Shown piece by piece: positions 1 to 10,900 of a stretch of DNA of 64,000 nt. Numbering within the stretch: the stretch's first letter is position 1; the number at the start of each line of letters is the position of its first letter. The translations under genes were made by a program, and so were the position numbers. This stretch comes from Gorsachius magnificus (Eukaryota; Chordata; Aves; Pelecaniformes; Ardeidae). A model generated the notes under the pieces. It did not search any database. It saw only the letters and a program-made list of their open reading frames with translations, and had not been told where the DNA came from. The DNA lies in assembly GCA_034008185.1 (NCBI GenBank), contig CM067081.1:188745510-188809509 (forward strand). The letters run 5' to 3'.

Positions 1-3000
1 GAAGCTGGGAGCTTCGGAGTGGAATTCACAGCAGTCAGTGCTCTGAGTCGCTCAAGGCAATTGTGGGAAAGGCTGAAGGGACAACATTGCCTTAACTGCG
101 GTGACCCCTTTTGGGGGTTGCCGTGCTCTGTCATTTTGCCATTCAGAGCCCTGAACCCCCTTTGGGAGATGGTGCGTGCACGGTGTGTTTCATAAAAGCA
201 GCACATGTTCTCACCGATGGTTTGAAACCTGACAGCCAAGGGGAGTTGCTGTGACGTCTTTTTTTTTTAAAGACAGTAACTAAATTATTACGCTACTCTA
301 CTTGGCTTCTAGACCCTCCTTGGCCCTAAGCCTTCAGTCACCTCCCAGGACCATGACCTAAGCAGTTGGTTTCAGTCAGTCTGGCGTGGGGCCGCAGCGT
401 TGCTTTGCAGAACAGGGGTGAAGACTGGCTGGAGCAGGGGGAGAAGGGTGGGTACGCAGCCCAGCGGGTGGGATGTGTATTGAGGAAAGGGGAGGCTTGG
501 GTCAGTTGCTGCTCTAAGGACTGATAAAGCACTTTGCACAGGTACAATTTAATGCTCAGCTGCGCAGAGGATGCCTAGTTTAGGAGGGTGGTTAGGCTTA
601 GGAAACTCGCCAAGCTTCTCAGCCTGACTGTCACAGTTGTTATTTTGAGTATTTTCAGAAGCGGTATCTTAGAAGCCTGAGGAATGTTACTGGCAACTTA
701 TCAATTTTAACTCCTCAGGAGGCTGAACAAGGATTTGGAAGACTGCAGTCTTAGATTTAGGTGCCTAAACTTTAGCAGCACCTTACAGGTCAGATGCCGC
801 ACTTTCCAGAAGTTACGAGCTGTTCATGGGACTCACGCAGCTACTTGTTTATGTACGTTTGTGCTACTACTCCCCGGGTTATACTTTGGAAACTCACCAA
901 AAGGTTTAGCAGTCTTAAAACTTTCCTCACCTTTGGCTAAATAAGACTTTCATACATGCAACTAATGGTTGGGGACCAAGACCCGAAACGTCAGCATGGT
1001 GTATTTCTCCAAAGCTGGCCACAAAATAGGAAAAGAATCCGGAAAGATGTATAGGCCATCTTTATCTTACAGATGCCAAATATAATGTCAACAATTCTGC
1101 CATGTTTTTCTAACACATAAATTGAGTCAAAGATCTGCACGGCTTTTTTTTTTTTCCTATCTCAAAGATATTAAGCCTGACACAGTGTGATCCCCCTTTT
1201 TGGTCAGGGCGGCATTCGTTCCAACTCTAGCAAGACAACTTTGAGCACTGCGCTTTGTTTTTCTTTTCTCCAACAACTCTTATTTGATTTTTTTAGTTTG
1301 GTTGCTGCTATGATGTCTACTGAATAACTTTAAAAATTAAAGTACACTCAAGCATACATACAACTGTAGGCAGAGTAAGCTCTGAAATGATCAGCAAATT
1401 TTTGGACGCAAGTCTTTTACCAAACGTTCCTAAATCAGTAATTGCTCGTAATGGCCTCGTTAATTCTCAAAGCTGAGAAAGTGTCACAGGATTTATTTCA
1501 ATTGGGTAAATGTTAAACACCTTTCTCACCAATTCAGAAACCTTAGCTTTTAATCTTGATTCAGAGCTTAGTTGGTTATGAGAGCTTCGTTGACTATGGA
1601 GAAAGGTAGAAAATTTAGGGGTTTTTTCTTTCCAGAATAGCATGAAAATAACACGGTACACAAAGGAATGCTGAAAGTGTTTATTGCCTGCAGGATAATT
1701 CCACATTTTGTGAGACAGCCTGGAAAACTGGATGTATCGCTTCAGCGGAAATGAGTTTCTTTTGACATGTCAACAAGCTAAAAGTGGAACTTTCCTTCTG
1801 AGTATCAACAGCTACTGGGAGGAGATGGGAAAATGGAGTTTCTCTGGGAAGAGGAATCAGATTGGGCAACAGGGTTTGTAAAAGTGTGTTAAACTGCCCT
1901 CTTCACCTCATGGTAGTCCTGGAAAATGCCTGGTGCTAATGACAGTAGAAGGACTGTGAGCATTTCTAAAATGTCCGGCTAAAGACAGGCAAAAAAGCAG
2001 TGAACTTCCACAGTGAAAGACAAACAACCTGAAGTTGACTTGTACTGATAAGCACCCCAGACAGCAACCCATTTGGATCAACACTTACTAAACCACACCT
2101 GCCTGAAAATAGGAACTGTGACAGAATAATGATAAACTTGAGAGTTTTCATGGCAGGGTTCTGTGAGGATCCCTGCTTGCATGTTCCTCACTCCGAATAG
2201 CAATTGACCTCTGAAACACAGGGAACAGCAGTATCCAGAAAATCCCAAAGGAAACACGTCTTCCTTCTTCACTCCTTGGTAACTATGGCAAACGGGTATT
2301 TGCAAGCCCTTTACCAGAGGAATTTAGAAAGAGCTGATGGGAGCTCTCACGTGGACATCTCACCAAAGCAGGTACCAGGTTTACGTCGGGTGACATACAA
2401 TCATTGTGTGATTTCACCAAGGATTTGTTTACAGCTCTTGAATTGTCAAGAGTAATCAGCGGTAGCATTAGGACATCACAGCTTTTCCCCAGATATTATT
2501 CCAACCTATAGATTTCTTTTCACGACACAGCATTGCAGAAGGATGGGTATACAAACTGGAGTAAATTAAATCCTACAGCTGGAGAGGTAAGAGCTCTTCA
2601 GGGGTTTTTTTTGTGTGTGTGTGGTGGTTTTTTTTGTGGTTTGGTTGTAGTTTTGTTTTTTTTTTTAATTTCTCGTTGTGTGTCTGTGTTTTATAAACGC
2701 AAACTCTCGAGGCCAAGTAGCACTGTGAAGTGTGGGTGCCAGTGTGCCTTGAAGAGCAGCTGCGTGGGGGCCATCAGGTGCCAGAAGAAACCCTTGGGCC
2801 TCGCAGGGCGCAGCGCGGTAAGCGGCAGAGGACAGCCGCTTTTTGCGAAGGGCCCCGGCAATCCGCCGCCCGTCACTCAAACCAGGCAGGGAAACCCACT
2901 CCGCCACCCGGGCGAGGCTTCCAGGCCGAAGAGAAAAAAGAAAGTTGCCAGCTCTCATTAAGATTTATTATGCGTCTGAACTTTTGTAGTCCCGAAGCTT

Positions 3001-3400
3001 AACGACAGATGGTGGTGTAACTCCACCAATTTTGTAACGTCTCCATTCGCTTTGATGTTGTAATACAGATTCTCCTCGAATTGACTTCGGTTAAAACCAG
3101 CATTTTCTGCTTTTTCCAAAGTGTCTCGGGAGCTGCGCGTGGGGAGGAAGGGGAACGAACCTATTTGGAAGAGGAGCCTGTTTGTTTTCTTACTCGCTTT
3201 CTAAACAGCCCTAATGGAAAATGACAACCCGATAGACACCTAACGCTGCCAGCTGCACGGAGAAAATACATTAAATTAATTAAAGGAAGACGGTTTCAAA
3301 GCGGTTTATTTGAAGCGAGAAATACAATTGCACAGATGAAATCTCGAACCGTAAACAGGAACAAATAAAACGCACCGGCCTTTTTCATTAGAAAGCCCAG
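1..3400. other. AT-rich non-coding flank upstream of the CpG island
   Basis: No frame here resembles a protein I recognise; open frames are under 145 codons and have no matching splice structure. The stretch contains scattered T tracts, a T/G-rich run near 2.6 kb and a moderately GC-rich patch at about 2.75-2.93 kb that leads towards the island. One weak exon-like segment (2531-2586) has a pyrimidine-containing acceptor and a good donor (see findings). It may be promoter-distal sequence or, if transcription runs leftwards, intron. I cannot tell which. Confidence 0.6.
2601..2668. repeat. T/G-rich low-complexity tract
   Basis: This is a run made almost entirely of T and G, with a short (GT)n core and T homopolymers. 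It is simple sequence with strong strand asymmetry. A similar tract lies at 13919-13988. No function can be inferred. Confidence 0.7.
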
Positions 3401-3430
3401 TTACGGTTTTACGCCGCAATCGTCGCCGTT

Positions 3431-3460
3431 AAAAAAAAAGAAAAAAAAAAAAAAAAAAAA
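3431..3460. repeat. Poly-A tract at the edge of the CpG island
   Basis: About 29 A bases are interrupted by a single G, immediately before GC content rises sharply. It has no associated retrotransposon body, so it is best described as a homopolymer tract rather than the tail of an inserted element. Such tracts at island edges can exclude nucleosomes, but that role is inferred here. Confidence 0.75.
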
Positions 3461-4292
3461 GAGAGCGAGAATCGGGAAAGCGCGTGTTTGTTTGGCTTTA
3501 ATTTTGCGTGGGGCCGGCGAGGAGCAACGCCGAGTAACTTCAGCCGCCGAGCGCGGTACTGCTCCCCGCGCTGCTGCCCGCTCGGCAGCGCCCGGGCCGG
3601 GGGGCTTGGCACCTCCCCGAAACAAAGCGCGGCCCAGGCGGCGGGGCCGGGACGGGGCCGGGAGCGCTGCGGGCATTCGCGGGAGCGGAGGGCGCCCGGC
3701 CCGACGGCGGGGGCCCGCGGCAGGGCAGGGCCGGCCCGGGGGTCGCCGCCTGCCGCCGCTCCCGTCCGGGGACGCCGCGGCCGCCCGGCGCCCAACGAAG
3801 TTGGCGGTGCCGGTGCTCCGGGCCGCGCCGCCCCGCCGCTTCCGTGCCGCGGGGTCTCCCCCCGACAAGTGCGCGGCGCGGCCTCTGCCTCTGCCGCCGA
3901 CACCGGCGTTTGCCCGCCCGCCGGCTCCCCGGGGGCGCGCCTTCCCGCCCGCCCGCGCCCGCACAAGGCGGGGAGTGGGGGGCAGCGGCAGCCTTCGGGC
4001 CGCGCAACCTGCGCCCCCGCGGCGCCCCGCGCCCTTGCCCGCGGAGCCCGTCGCCGGCCGGAGCCCGCGGGGCCCGATTTCGTTTGCAGGGCGGCGGGGA
4101 GCGGGCCGGCGAGCCCGGCGCCGCCTCCCTGCCCGCCCCGCCGGCCCGCGGCTTGCGGAGGGCGGCTGCCCGCGGAAACTTCGCCCCGCGCCGCCGCGGC
4201 CCGGCGGGGTGTGCGGCGCGGGTCACCCGCAACCGTTGCGCTCGCGAAGCGCCGCGGAAGCGAGCGGCCCCCGGTAGCCCCTGCGGCGGCGG

Positions 4293-4319
4293 CGGGGCGG
4301 GGGGGCGGGGAGGGCGGGA
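4293..4319. promoter_or_regulatory. Cluster of GC boxes (Sp/KLF-type sites)
   Basis: Three GGGCGG-type hexamers lie back to back within 27 bp inside the CpG island. Sp1/KLF-family zinc-finger proteins are known to bind this core. The cluster lies about 130 bp from the inverted CCAAT box, a typical arrangement in TATA-less vertebrate promoters. Actual use is inferred. Confidence 0.55.
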
Positions 4320-4448
4320 CCCGACACGCGAGACAAAAGAGCGGCGAGCGCTCAATAAATGTATTTTACGACCACCCATCGGCAGCGCCGCGCCCCCGCG
4401 AGCCTGCCCCGGCGGTGAACTTTCACCTCGCGAACCCGGCCGCGCCCC

Positions 4449-4453
4449 ATTGG
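4449..4453 (-). promoter_or_regulatory. Inverted CCAAT box (NF-Y type)
   Basis: ATTGG on the + strand, followed by CTG, matches the extended NF-Y site in inverted orientation. It is embedded in CpG-rich sequence, and CCAAT boxes usually lie 60-100 bp upstream of a start site. A start on the + strand would then fall near 4.51-4.56 kb, but NF-Y works in either orientation, so direction is not fixed by it. Confidence 0.5.
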
Positions 4454-5681
4454 CTGCCCGCCGCCCCGCCGCCGCCCCGCCCGCGCCCCGCGCCCCGCCG
4501 CCGCCCCGGCCCCCGGCCAGGCCCCGGCCCCACCGCCGCGGGCGGGCGGGCGGGTGCGCGGCCCGCGGCCGGGGGGCCCCGCTAAGTTGCCGGAGCTGCG
4601 GCGGCTCCGCCCCCGCGGTAGCGGCTTACCCCCCCCCCCGCCCCGCCCGGTGCCGAGCGGCCGGCAGCGGCCCCCGCCGCGGCCTCCCCGGGCGTGAGCG
4701 GCGCGGGGCGCGGCCGCGGGCGGTCTCCCGCTCCGCCTGGAACGGCGCGCGGCAAAGTTTGTGGGGTTTTAAATGGTGTTTGGTAAACGCGGTGCCCGCC
4801 ACCGCCGAGTGACGGCCGCGCGGGGTTGCGGGCCCCCGGCGCCCGCAGAGCGCCTTTCCGATCCAAAACCAGGCGAAGAGCGCGGGTGGCGGCCGCGCCC
4901 CACCCGGCCCGCGCTCAGCTCTGCCGGCGTCGCGCGCTGCCTGCCGCGCTCACGCGGGTCCTTCCACCCAAAGGCACCCCCGGCGCCCAGGGACCGCGAA
5001 CCCCGGCGGGGACGAGGGGGGACAGGAGCAGCTTCTCCCCTTCCCCCTCGCCGCGATGCCAGCGCTTCTTTCCCCCCCTCTCACTTCCCCCCACTCAGGA
5101 ATCACTTAAAAAGTGTTTTTCCCCGCAGGAGCGGCAGCCCCGGGCCGCGCTGCCGCCAGACACGCGGAGAGCGGCCGATTCTCGCCGCGGGGCTCCCGCA
5201 CCTTGCTCCGAAATGTCGGGCGGGCGGGGGGGGAAAGAAAGTTAGTTTCGGGGCCCACGCGTGCCCCCTCGGCAAAGCTGCCGCCGCCGGCCCGGCCTGC
5301 CCCGCCACGCCGGCCCCCTCCCACGCGGGTCCCCCGGGCCTGCCTTCGCGCGAGGGCTGCGGCACCTCGAGGGTTGCCAGCAAGCTGCAGACAGCCGGCA
5401 CTGCCAGCACAACACCCGGCTTTGTTTTCTGCCCGTCTGCTAAACTCGTTGTGTCTAACGGGGCCGGCGGAGAGGAGCGGCGGGGGGGGGAGGAGGGGGC
5501 GGGGAGGGGGCCGCCGCCGAGAGCAAACAACTTCCCCGACGGTTTGTTTGCAGAGCAGGTGGACCTGCTGCCCGCCGCCGCCCGCGCACCCAGCTCCGCC
5601 GGGGACCGGCCGGGGCAGGCGCGGAGCGGGGCACGGCCCGGCCCGGCGCGTCCCGCCGCACTTTTTTTTTTTTTGTTGCCA

Positions 5682-5718
5682 CCCCCCCCCGCCGCCCCCC
5701 CCCCCCCCGCCCCCCCGC
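5682..5718. repeat. C-rich tract, potential G-quadruplex / i-motif
   Basis: Almost uninterrupted C runs, broken by a few G bases, cover 37 bp of the CpG island. The - strand therefore carries consecutive G runs long enough for a four-tract quadruplex. Similar tracts occur at about 6171-6216 and 6957-6970. Homopolymer lengths at such sites are error-prone in sequencing. Confidence 0.65.
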
Positions 5719-5816
5719 GCATTATTAGCACTTCTGTGCAGGCCACTTCGCGATCATGTGAGGGCTCCCTCTTCACTCCCCTTTCTCCAAAGGAGTCGGT
5801 GTGTGCAGCGGCGGGG

Positions 5817-5851
5817 TTTTTCTTTTTTTTTTCCCTTTTTTTTTTTTTTTC
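5817..5851. repeat. T-rich tract inside the CpG island
   Basis: Two T homopolymers separated by a CCC lie inside otherwise GC-rich island DNA. Read on the + strand the tract resembles a polypyrimidine tract, but no convincing acceptor AG follows within a usual distance. It is annotated only as low-complexity sequence. Confidence 0.6.
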
Positions 5852-6160
5852 TTGCATTCCCAACAAAACACATACACACAGGCGGCACACTCCGCACACA
5901 GGCGGACCCGCACGCCGGGGAGGGAGCGCGGCACCGCCAGCGCGAGGCAGCGCCAGCCGGCGGGAGGGCGCGAGGCACCGCCGCCGCTCCGCGCCCGCGG
6001 AGGGCCCCGACCCGCCCGCCCGCCCCCGCTGCCCCGGCCCGCGCGCCCCGGCGGCGGCTCCGCCCGCGGGGACTCTGCATGTGCGCGCGGCTGCGCGCGG
6101 CTCCGCTCGCCCTTTCTCTCGGTGTCAGCTCGCCGGGACGCCCTGCACGGTGTCTCCTCC

Positions 6161-6169
6161 CGGTAAGTG
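6161..6169 (+). other. Candidate splice donor of a 5' non-coding exon
   Basis: The sequence CG|GTAAGTG matches the vertebrate donor consensus closely at the GT in 6163-6164. It is preceded by GC-rich sequence without a long meaningful reading frame and followed by a C/T-rich intron-like run. A first exon ending at 6162 is plausible, with its start somewhere in the preceding kilobase. A possible acceptor AG at 5127-5128 (after a T/C run) would allow an internal exon beginning at 5129, but that would be unusually long. Transcript data are needed to settle this. Confidence 0.4.
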
Positions 6170-6322
6170 CTACCCCCCCCTCCCCCCCGCACCCGTCCCC
6201 TCCTCCCCCCGCTCCCCGGTGTGACTCGCTACTTCCAGCCGCTCCCCCCGCCGCCCCCGCCGCCGCTCCTGACTTGCCGCCGCCGCGGGAAAGTTTGGCC
6301 GCGGCCGGCGCGGCCGCAGGAG

Positions 6323-6334
6323 TGACATGTGTCA
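6323..6334. promoter_or_regulatory. Palindromic TGACA-TG-TGTCA site
   Basis: The 12-mer is a perfect inverted repeat of TGACA with a 2 bp spacer. TGACA is the core recognised by TALE homeodomain proteins (MEIS, PREP, TGIF), and tight inverted pairs of it are known high-affinity dimer sites. It lies 160 bp downstream of the 6163 donor in the CpG island. Occupancy is an inference. Confidence 0.35.
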
Positions 6335-6956
6335 GGTCTCCCGGCACCCGGGGGCACCGCTCCCAAAAATGCACCGCGAGCGGGGGGGTGGGAGGGGGCC
6401 GCTCGGCGGTAGGAGGCTGCCGGTGCCCCGGCCGGAGTTCGGGCTGCGCCTGACTAACCCGGCGGACCGGACCGGCCGCGGGAGCGGGGCGGCGGCGCCC
6501 CCCCAAATCTCCCGGGGCGGCCGCGGGTCGCCGGGGCCGCCCTCCCGCCGCGCAGGGCCGCGCAGCGCCGCGGAGCCCGCGCCCCCCCGCGTAATTCCGG
6601 AGGCCGGCCGACCTCGGCTCGCCTCCCCCTGTGTGCTTTTTTCCTTCTTTTTCCTCTTTTTATGTCTTTTTTTCTTTCTTTTTTTTTTCCCCCTTTCCCC
6701 CCGAGACCTCCCCAGCAGACAGCCCGGGTGAAGAAACGTGTCACGTTTCTCCTTTGTGTGCTGCCCGCCCGCCCGCCTGCCTGCCTGCCGGAGGGAGAGG
6801 CGCCCCCCCAGCCCCCGCCTCTCCGCCCGCCCGGCGGGGCCGCCGCTCCCGCTGCCCGTCGCCCCCCGGGGCGCCCCGCGCCGAGCTGCCCCGGGGCGCC
6901 CCCGCTGGCGTGGGCGGGGAACCGCGGGGGTGCCCGCGGGGCCTCCCGGCACGTCG

Positions 6957-6970
6957 CCCCCCCCCCCCCC
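6957..6970. repeat. C14 homopolymer
   Basis: Fourteen consecutive C bases lie in the right part of the CpG island. It is a potential quadruplex-forming tract on the - strand and a likely length-polymorphic or error-prone site. Confidence 0.7.
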
Positions 6971-7540
6971 TTTCGCTTGCACCCCCACCCCCGAAAGACA
7001 AAAAAAGCCGAAACCCAAGGATTAATAAATAATGATGTTAGAGCAGCAGGGTTCTGGTGGCGGCCTCCGTGGCTGGTGCGTGGGGGCCTTCCCTTGAAAT
7101 TGGCTCTTGAAATTCAAGAGGACTGCGGGACCTGGAAAAGTTTTGAAAGTTTAATTTTGAGAGAGGGGAGAGGCCGCGAGCCGGTGGCTGTGAGGCACGC
7201 TGGGCTTTGCTTTTCCAGCCGGGAGTGCCAGGGCGGAGAGAGGAGGGAAGGGCGAGCGGCCGGTGCCTTCTCGCTCCGCGTTCTCGCCGCGCCGAGCGCG
7301 GGATGCGCAGGCTGCGCAGCTCTCGGCCTCCCTTAACCTGCTGGAGAGGCGTTTGCCGCCCAGCCGGGCTCGCGTGGCGAGTGAGTCCGTGGGGTGTTTC
7401 TGCTCTCCTTCCCGCAGTCCGGCTCGCGTCGGGTTCAGGAGGCTGCAGGCCTCTTTCCCAGCGCAGCCCCTGGCCGAGCGCGCTGGTGAGGTCCCAGGAT
7501 GGGGTTTCTGGCAGAGGGGTGAAGCCTTGGGCTGCAGGCG

Positions 7541-7550
7541 AGCGGTAAGT
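7541..7550 (+). other. Candidate splice donor at the right edge of the CpG island
   Basis: AGCG|GTAAGT places a strong donor GT at 7545-7546, exactly where CpG density falls away. An alternative first exon ending at 7544 would fit this position. Another donor-like sequence, GCGA|GTGAGT, lies at 7377-7386. There is no independent evidence of transcription. Confidence 0.35.
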
Positions 7551-7839
7551 GCAGGCAGGAGAACATCCATCTAAAACTTGCGAGAATAGTCCGGGCAGAA
7601 AGCAGGCTGCTGGTGTATTCTCAGGGGAAGAATAAACTCAAAAGTAACCACCCTGAATTTATAGTATCATCAGCGGTACGTAAAGAGCGCAGAGCTGCAG
7701 ATGGAAGAACACACGGTAATCTCTACCTGGGAATCGCTTCTGTTTTTTAAGAAGCCGTGTTTGTCCATGTGCTTTCTTACAGAGAGAAGCAGACAAGTTC
7801 CCCTTCCAAAGAGGATTTCCTCTGGTCTTTATCCCGCAT

Positions 7840-7942
7840 AAAAGCCCTTATCCAAAATTCACTCCAGTCAGTGGGAATCTTTCCATTGACATCAGCAGGA
7901 ATCGCTCCACTGACTCAATGGGCCTGGATCAGGCCCTTTGGA
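7840..7942. repeat. Probable ancient interspersed repeat (self-complementary, amniote-wide type)
   Basis: The segment contains two blocks built around variants of CATTGAC and CACTGACT, and ends in GGATCAGGCCC. This pattern (alternating 'CAATGG' and 'CCATTGA' blocks followed by a GATCAGGCCC end) is one I recall as a very common old dispersed repeat in reptile and bird genomes. I do not assert a family name. The copy is diverged. Being next to the CpG island, it could have been co-opted, but nothing in the sequence shows that. Confidence 0.4.
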
Positions 7943-10900
7943 AATTTCGTTAACAAATGTGGGACTGGGAGGTTGCGCACAGTGTCTGTACACACACATT
8001 AATTTGTGGGGCAAAAAAAGAAGTCGGAGACAAAGTTTTAAGAGATTTTGACAGGTTTAATTCCCCCCCCCCCCGCCATGCTAGGTAATTTAAAACCATT
8101 AAGGAAAAACATTACCGCTAGTAATATTACTCTAAAGAAAATATGATTAATTATTAAATTGGTTTCTCTAATGTTACACTAAACCCTTTTGAGTGAGATA
8201 TAGATTTTAGTGTTCAAATTAGTATTTATTTTTAATTTAAGGTTTTTCCTGACTATAACAATTTGTTCATATTAAATACGGATCTTGAAAAGACCCCTCT
8301 TTTGCAGTAATTTGCTATTTTAACGTAGTTCTTACAAAACGTTAGTGTTCTGTAGCATTTTTGTATACTTAAATCATTCAGTTAACTACTCGGAATAGTA
8401 GAGTACTGAACGGTTGAGGGAAAGGCAAGAGTGTTTCAAATACAGCATTTCCAAAACACATCTAGTATCCTTCATGCCAATTGATAGGTTACTTAGTGAC
8501 ATACGAAAGGTACGTGATTAGACATTCTAATTTATTTTGTTAATATATAGCACCTGAAATACACTGCTTCATGTGAGGCCTGGTTGGTGCAGGCTTTAAG
8601 ATTTAACAGGAACCTTACCAGGGAGCTTAAGCAGAATCAATTGTATAAATATTTGGGTCTTTCTTTGCTTTTCCTTTAACCTCAGTGATTCTTAGGTTTT
8701 GTCACAAGACCTCTGCTGCAGTGAATGTGTTTATAACGTTTGAGAGATGAAAACAATTACATGTTTTGTAGCTTTCTGTTTGCAAAGATTTGTGTAAAAT
8801 TACCAAAGAGGCTGTAGGGAACAACCAAACGAGAGCTTTTCGAGTGTGAGGAAGAGTAAAAGAAGTATATCAAGTTCAGGACATTTTAATTAATGACTAC
8901 GCCGTACTGTTTTAAAGCCGCACTAGGGTTTGTACAGTAGTCAGGTGTTGAGTTTCACAGGTTTTAGAAGTGACTGATTTTTTTTTCCGTAATCATCTGT
9001 TGCTTATACGTTTTTAAATGCTTTCTGTACTAGAATGTGTCAAAGCTAACATTTTAAGATTAAAAGTGTATTTGCTTAGAAACAGTCCTATCGGACTCCA
9101 GTGTATTTTTAGCAAAGTTCTCGTTGGACTCTAATGTATTTAAAAAAAGCCACCGTAGCATAAGCTTTTTTTTTCTTTCTTTCTTTTTTTTTCTCTCTGG
9201 ACTGATTTACGTGAACCAGAATAAGCTTTTTATATTCTGAGGAATATACCTGATTCAGCACTGCATGCACAGGAGTTATTCAAGGCTAGTGGGCTGAAAA
9301 CAATAGAAAACTTCTGAGATGTGATCCGTGTTGTGGCAGTGTTTTGCTATGTGTCGTTCAAAATGTCACTTAACCTCTTTGTTTTTATCATCAGAATGTG
9401 AGGGCTGGTATTTATCTATCTTTCTGATAGGGCGATTAATTAATATTTCTTGAACGCTGCATACTCTTTTGTTCCATTTCTATTTTTACCGGGTTTATTT
9501 TGGAGAAATTAAACTCTGATGGCAGTTGAAAAAGAATGGTTCATGGGAGTCATCATGTTTTTTCTTCGTGAGTCAGATCGTGAAGAGGTCACTTGTTCGT
9601 AGGAATTGAAAATGATCTAGGACATAGGTCACTGAGAAGTACCGTGGAATGATTTTGACTGGAGAAAATTGCAAATCACGGTCAAACTGAAAAATGCTAT
9701 CAACTTTGTTGCAAAATAATAATTTTTGGTACACTCGAACTGATTACTCTTTTTAAATTTTGTGACAGCTAGTGGGTCTAGAAGTAATGCAAATTATCTA
9801 ATTTTTTTTTCACAGCCGCTGTAGCATACCTCTCAACTAATCCTTGTTAGAAGAAGTACTTGTCATTTAGATTCCCGTTCCCCGTCCTGTTTTGACTTGA
9901 GATCTCCCTTGATTGTGTGTGTAAATTAGTGGCACCAGAAAAACTGAATAAAAAAGATGAAATTACAGAAAAGGTTAGCTGTAATAAACTCACCTCTTAA
10001 ATTAATCTTAAAATTCCAATTATGTAGTTCTTTGTTGGTTGTTTGGAGGTTTTCTTCCCCGTTTGCGCCTTCACAGAATGAGCATACTTAACCTTATTGT
10101 AACCATTTCCAAGGGCAGTTTTAAACTTAAATTTCAAAACTTCTAGATTGTCAGAAAAACAAGGAGCAGTCCCACAAGTATCATTTAACACTGATCATCT
10201 TTTTTTCTCCTTTCTGAGGCTCCCCGTAGTTTAAATCACACTTACTGCTTTTTAAAATCTCCCAAGATGTTTACTGCAAATTATAAGAGGCATTTATCCT
10301 TTGATGCAAGATTTGCATCTGGTTTGGCTTTTCTGCTCCCCCCCCCCCCCCGTCCACACCCCCCCCAGTTTCTGCTAGGTTTGCGTTTTAAGGGCAAGAC
10401 CATGTTTTATGTCAGAAAGCTGGATTTCAAAGTGCCAGCAATAGCTCGCCTATGCTGTCATCACTGAAGTAGCTGAAAATAATCTCTTTAATGAACAGTT
10501 GCTATGATGTTTATTTGTTCACCGAAGTGTAGTTTAGGATGGTGTTAGAAAGTAAAGTCTGAACTCTGAAGAGTGACTTCTGTGTGGAATTGTGTTTAAT
10601 ATCACGATTTCAGTTCCTGTTCTAAAGAAAATGAAATCAGTATGTTAAGCACGTATTATACTATTAACTATCTTAGGTCTTTTTAGTCTAGAGGCTGTTG
10701 AGGAGGGGGAATAAGAATGTTGTAGGCTTAAGTTTTTATCTGTTTAGTTAGTTATTTCTTCTTCCTGCAAATAGTAATCACATGTCTGTAGCTGGAAAGG
10801 GTTTCGCTGCAGTTTGTTTCTTATTTAAATATGTGCCTTAGGCAGGCTGGCTGCCGAGGGTAGAGCCGATGCCCTTGGAATCTGTGGGCTGCACCCTGGA

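Larger units (their letters stand above)
3480..7560. promoter_or_regulatory. Large CpG island, probable promoter and 5' non-coding exon region
   Basis: Base composition changes abruptly from AT-rich flank to very GC-rich DNA with dense CpG dinucleotides across about 4 kb, then drops again after about 7.56 kb. The interval holds clustered GC boxes, an inverted CCAAT box, a TTTTAAAT TATA-like element at 4767-4774 and long C tracts. Strong + strand splice donors occur at 6163 and 7545, with a weaker one at 7381. Together these suggest a vertebrate promoter with one or more 5' untranslated exons transcribed rightwards. Broad islands of this size are common at genes for developmental regulators in birds and mammals. 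No initiator codon with a recognisable protein follows, so the coding exons probably lie outside the window. Leftward or bidirectional transcription is not excluded. The gene is not identified. Confidence 0.85.

Noticed and set aside
3488..6453. Very long open frames in the CpG island (365, 483 and 446 codons on +, up to 279 on -)
   Set aside because: They overlap one another in several frames and on both strands and encode Pro/Ala/Arg/Gly-rich low-complexity strings. Stop codons are rare in GC-rich DNA, so these frames are expected by composition. No recognisable domain is present.
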